A stretch of 6,179 nt of DNA from an uncultured bacterium (GTDB taxonomy: Bacteria > Planctomycetota > Phycisphaerae > Phycisphaerales > SM1A02). Positions within the stretch are counted from its first letter, which is position 1. Each line of letters starts with the position of its first letter. Location of the stretch: the NCBI GenBank assembly GCA_903867275.1, contig CAIPQY010000065.1:1-6179 (forward strand). The letters are read 5' to 3'. This document shows positions 5,818 to 6,179 of this stretch, piece by piece. A program made the position numbers and the translations under genes. Under the pieces are notes generated by a model. That model was not told the DNA's origin. It searched no databases and worked only from the letters and a program-made list of their open reading frames with translations.

Positions 5818-6179
5818 ACGCTGGCGATCCGTTCGTGGCGCCGGTGGACCCGCTGCGCGCCGAGGATGTGATGCACGAGGCGCTGCAGACGCCCCTGCCT
5901 GGCCGCATCGCCGTGGTCGAGCAGCTTTGCGGCAGCGACACCGCCCTGTGCGCCGAAGTGAAAAGCCTGCTGCAGCACCTGCCGGACCCGGAGAACCCCG
6001 AGGATCCGGACCAGCCGCTTGGCGAAGTGCAGTTCGAGGGGCAGGTGATCGGTGGCTGCCGAGTGGAGTCGCTGCTCGGTCGCGGCGGCACTGGTCGCGT
6101 GTTCAAGGCCATGCAGGAGTGGCCTCCACGCCCCGTGGCGCTGAAGATCCTGCGACCTGAACTGATCACCGAGTCGGCG
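5814..6179 (+). CDS. Serine/threonine protein kinase, N-terminal part
   Basis: The gene runs off the right edge, so 122 residues are visible. Residues about 14-56 (RAEDVMHEALQTPLPGR, then LCGSDTALCAEVKSLLQHL) match the helical segment that often precedes the kinase domain in sigma-linked bacterial kinases. A short acidic, proline-rich stretch (57-70) leads into the Hanks-type kinase domain: GQVIGGCRVESLLGRGGTGRVF carries the glycine loop (Gly89, Gly91, Gly94, Val96), and VALKIL gives the ATP-anchoring Lys111. The catalytic HRD and DFG motifs, and any membrane or sensor domain, lie beyond the window. The ATG at 5814 overlaps the sigma TGA at 5815-5817 and has AGGCGAG (5801-5807) six bases upstream, inside the sigma gene, so translation is probably coupled. 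By context it likely phosphorylates the sigma factor or a partner; that is an inference. Cys39 and Cys46 in the N-terminal segment are visible but of unknown meaning. Confidence 0.9.
   Translation, partial: MNAGDPFVAPVDPLRAEDVMHEALQTPLPGRIAVVEQLCGSDTALCAEVKSLLQHLPDPENPEDPDQPLGEVQFEGQVIGGCRVESLLGRGGTGRVFKAMQEWPPRPVALKILRPELITESA

Noticed and set aside
1..6179. CRISPR array, tRNA or rRNA genes, insertion sequence with transposase
   Set aside because: I found no regularly spaced repeats, no cloverleaf or rRNA-like stretch, and no transposase-like protein in any frame.

Overview
This is a GC-rich bacterial window in which every supported gene lies on the + strand. In order, it holds the 3' end of priA (replication-restart helicase), a 354-base gap, sucA and sucB (the E1 and E2 parts of 2-oxoglutarate dehydrogenase), a 240-base gap, an ECF-type RNA polymerase sigma factor, and the first 122 codons of a serine/threonine protein kinase that runs off the right edge. 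The best guess for the source is a planctomycete-like bacterium, perhaps of the Phycisphaerae. The reasons are the long-linker (PF07638/TIGR02999-like) ECF sigma factor fused by an ATGA overlap to a Ser/Thr kinase, and the 'WRTFFQGFEL' style of E1 N-terminus. Xanthomonadales, Acidobacteria and Gemmatimonadota carry similar sigma-kinase pairs, so this placement is an inference and not proof.

Layout: bases 1-466 encode the PriA C-terminus. Bases 467-820 have no convincing gene. They hold a large inverted-repeat element (about 466-659) whose two ends each fold into a small hairpin and also pair with one another, then a C-rich stretch, a probable sucA promoter near 725-730, and a leader ending in a palindrome that contains the sucA ribosome binding site. 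sucA (GTG start at 821) and sucB (ATG at 3745) are 47 bases apart, and sucB has its own good Shine-Dalgarno sequence, so they look like a two-gene operon. No E3 (lpd) or succinyl-CoA synthetase gene follows within the window. A three-helix hairpin (4951-5007) begins six bases after the sucB stop and probably marks or protects the 3' end of the sucAB transcript.

The second unit is regulatory. A -10-like TAGATT lies so close to the first ATG of the sigma gene that the mRNA could be leaderless. The sigma stop codon overlaps the kinase start, which suggests translational coupling and a joint role: the kinase senses or relays a signal and the sigma factor redirects transcription. Nothing in the coding regions is of an unknown family. 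The most unusual signals are in the two gaps: the REPIN- or MITE-like element with complementary hairpin loops, the hairpin after sucB, and the closely spaced promoter-like and CCGGAAY motifs before the sigma gene.
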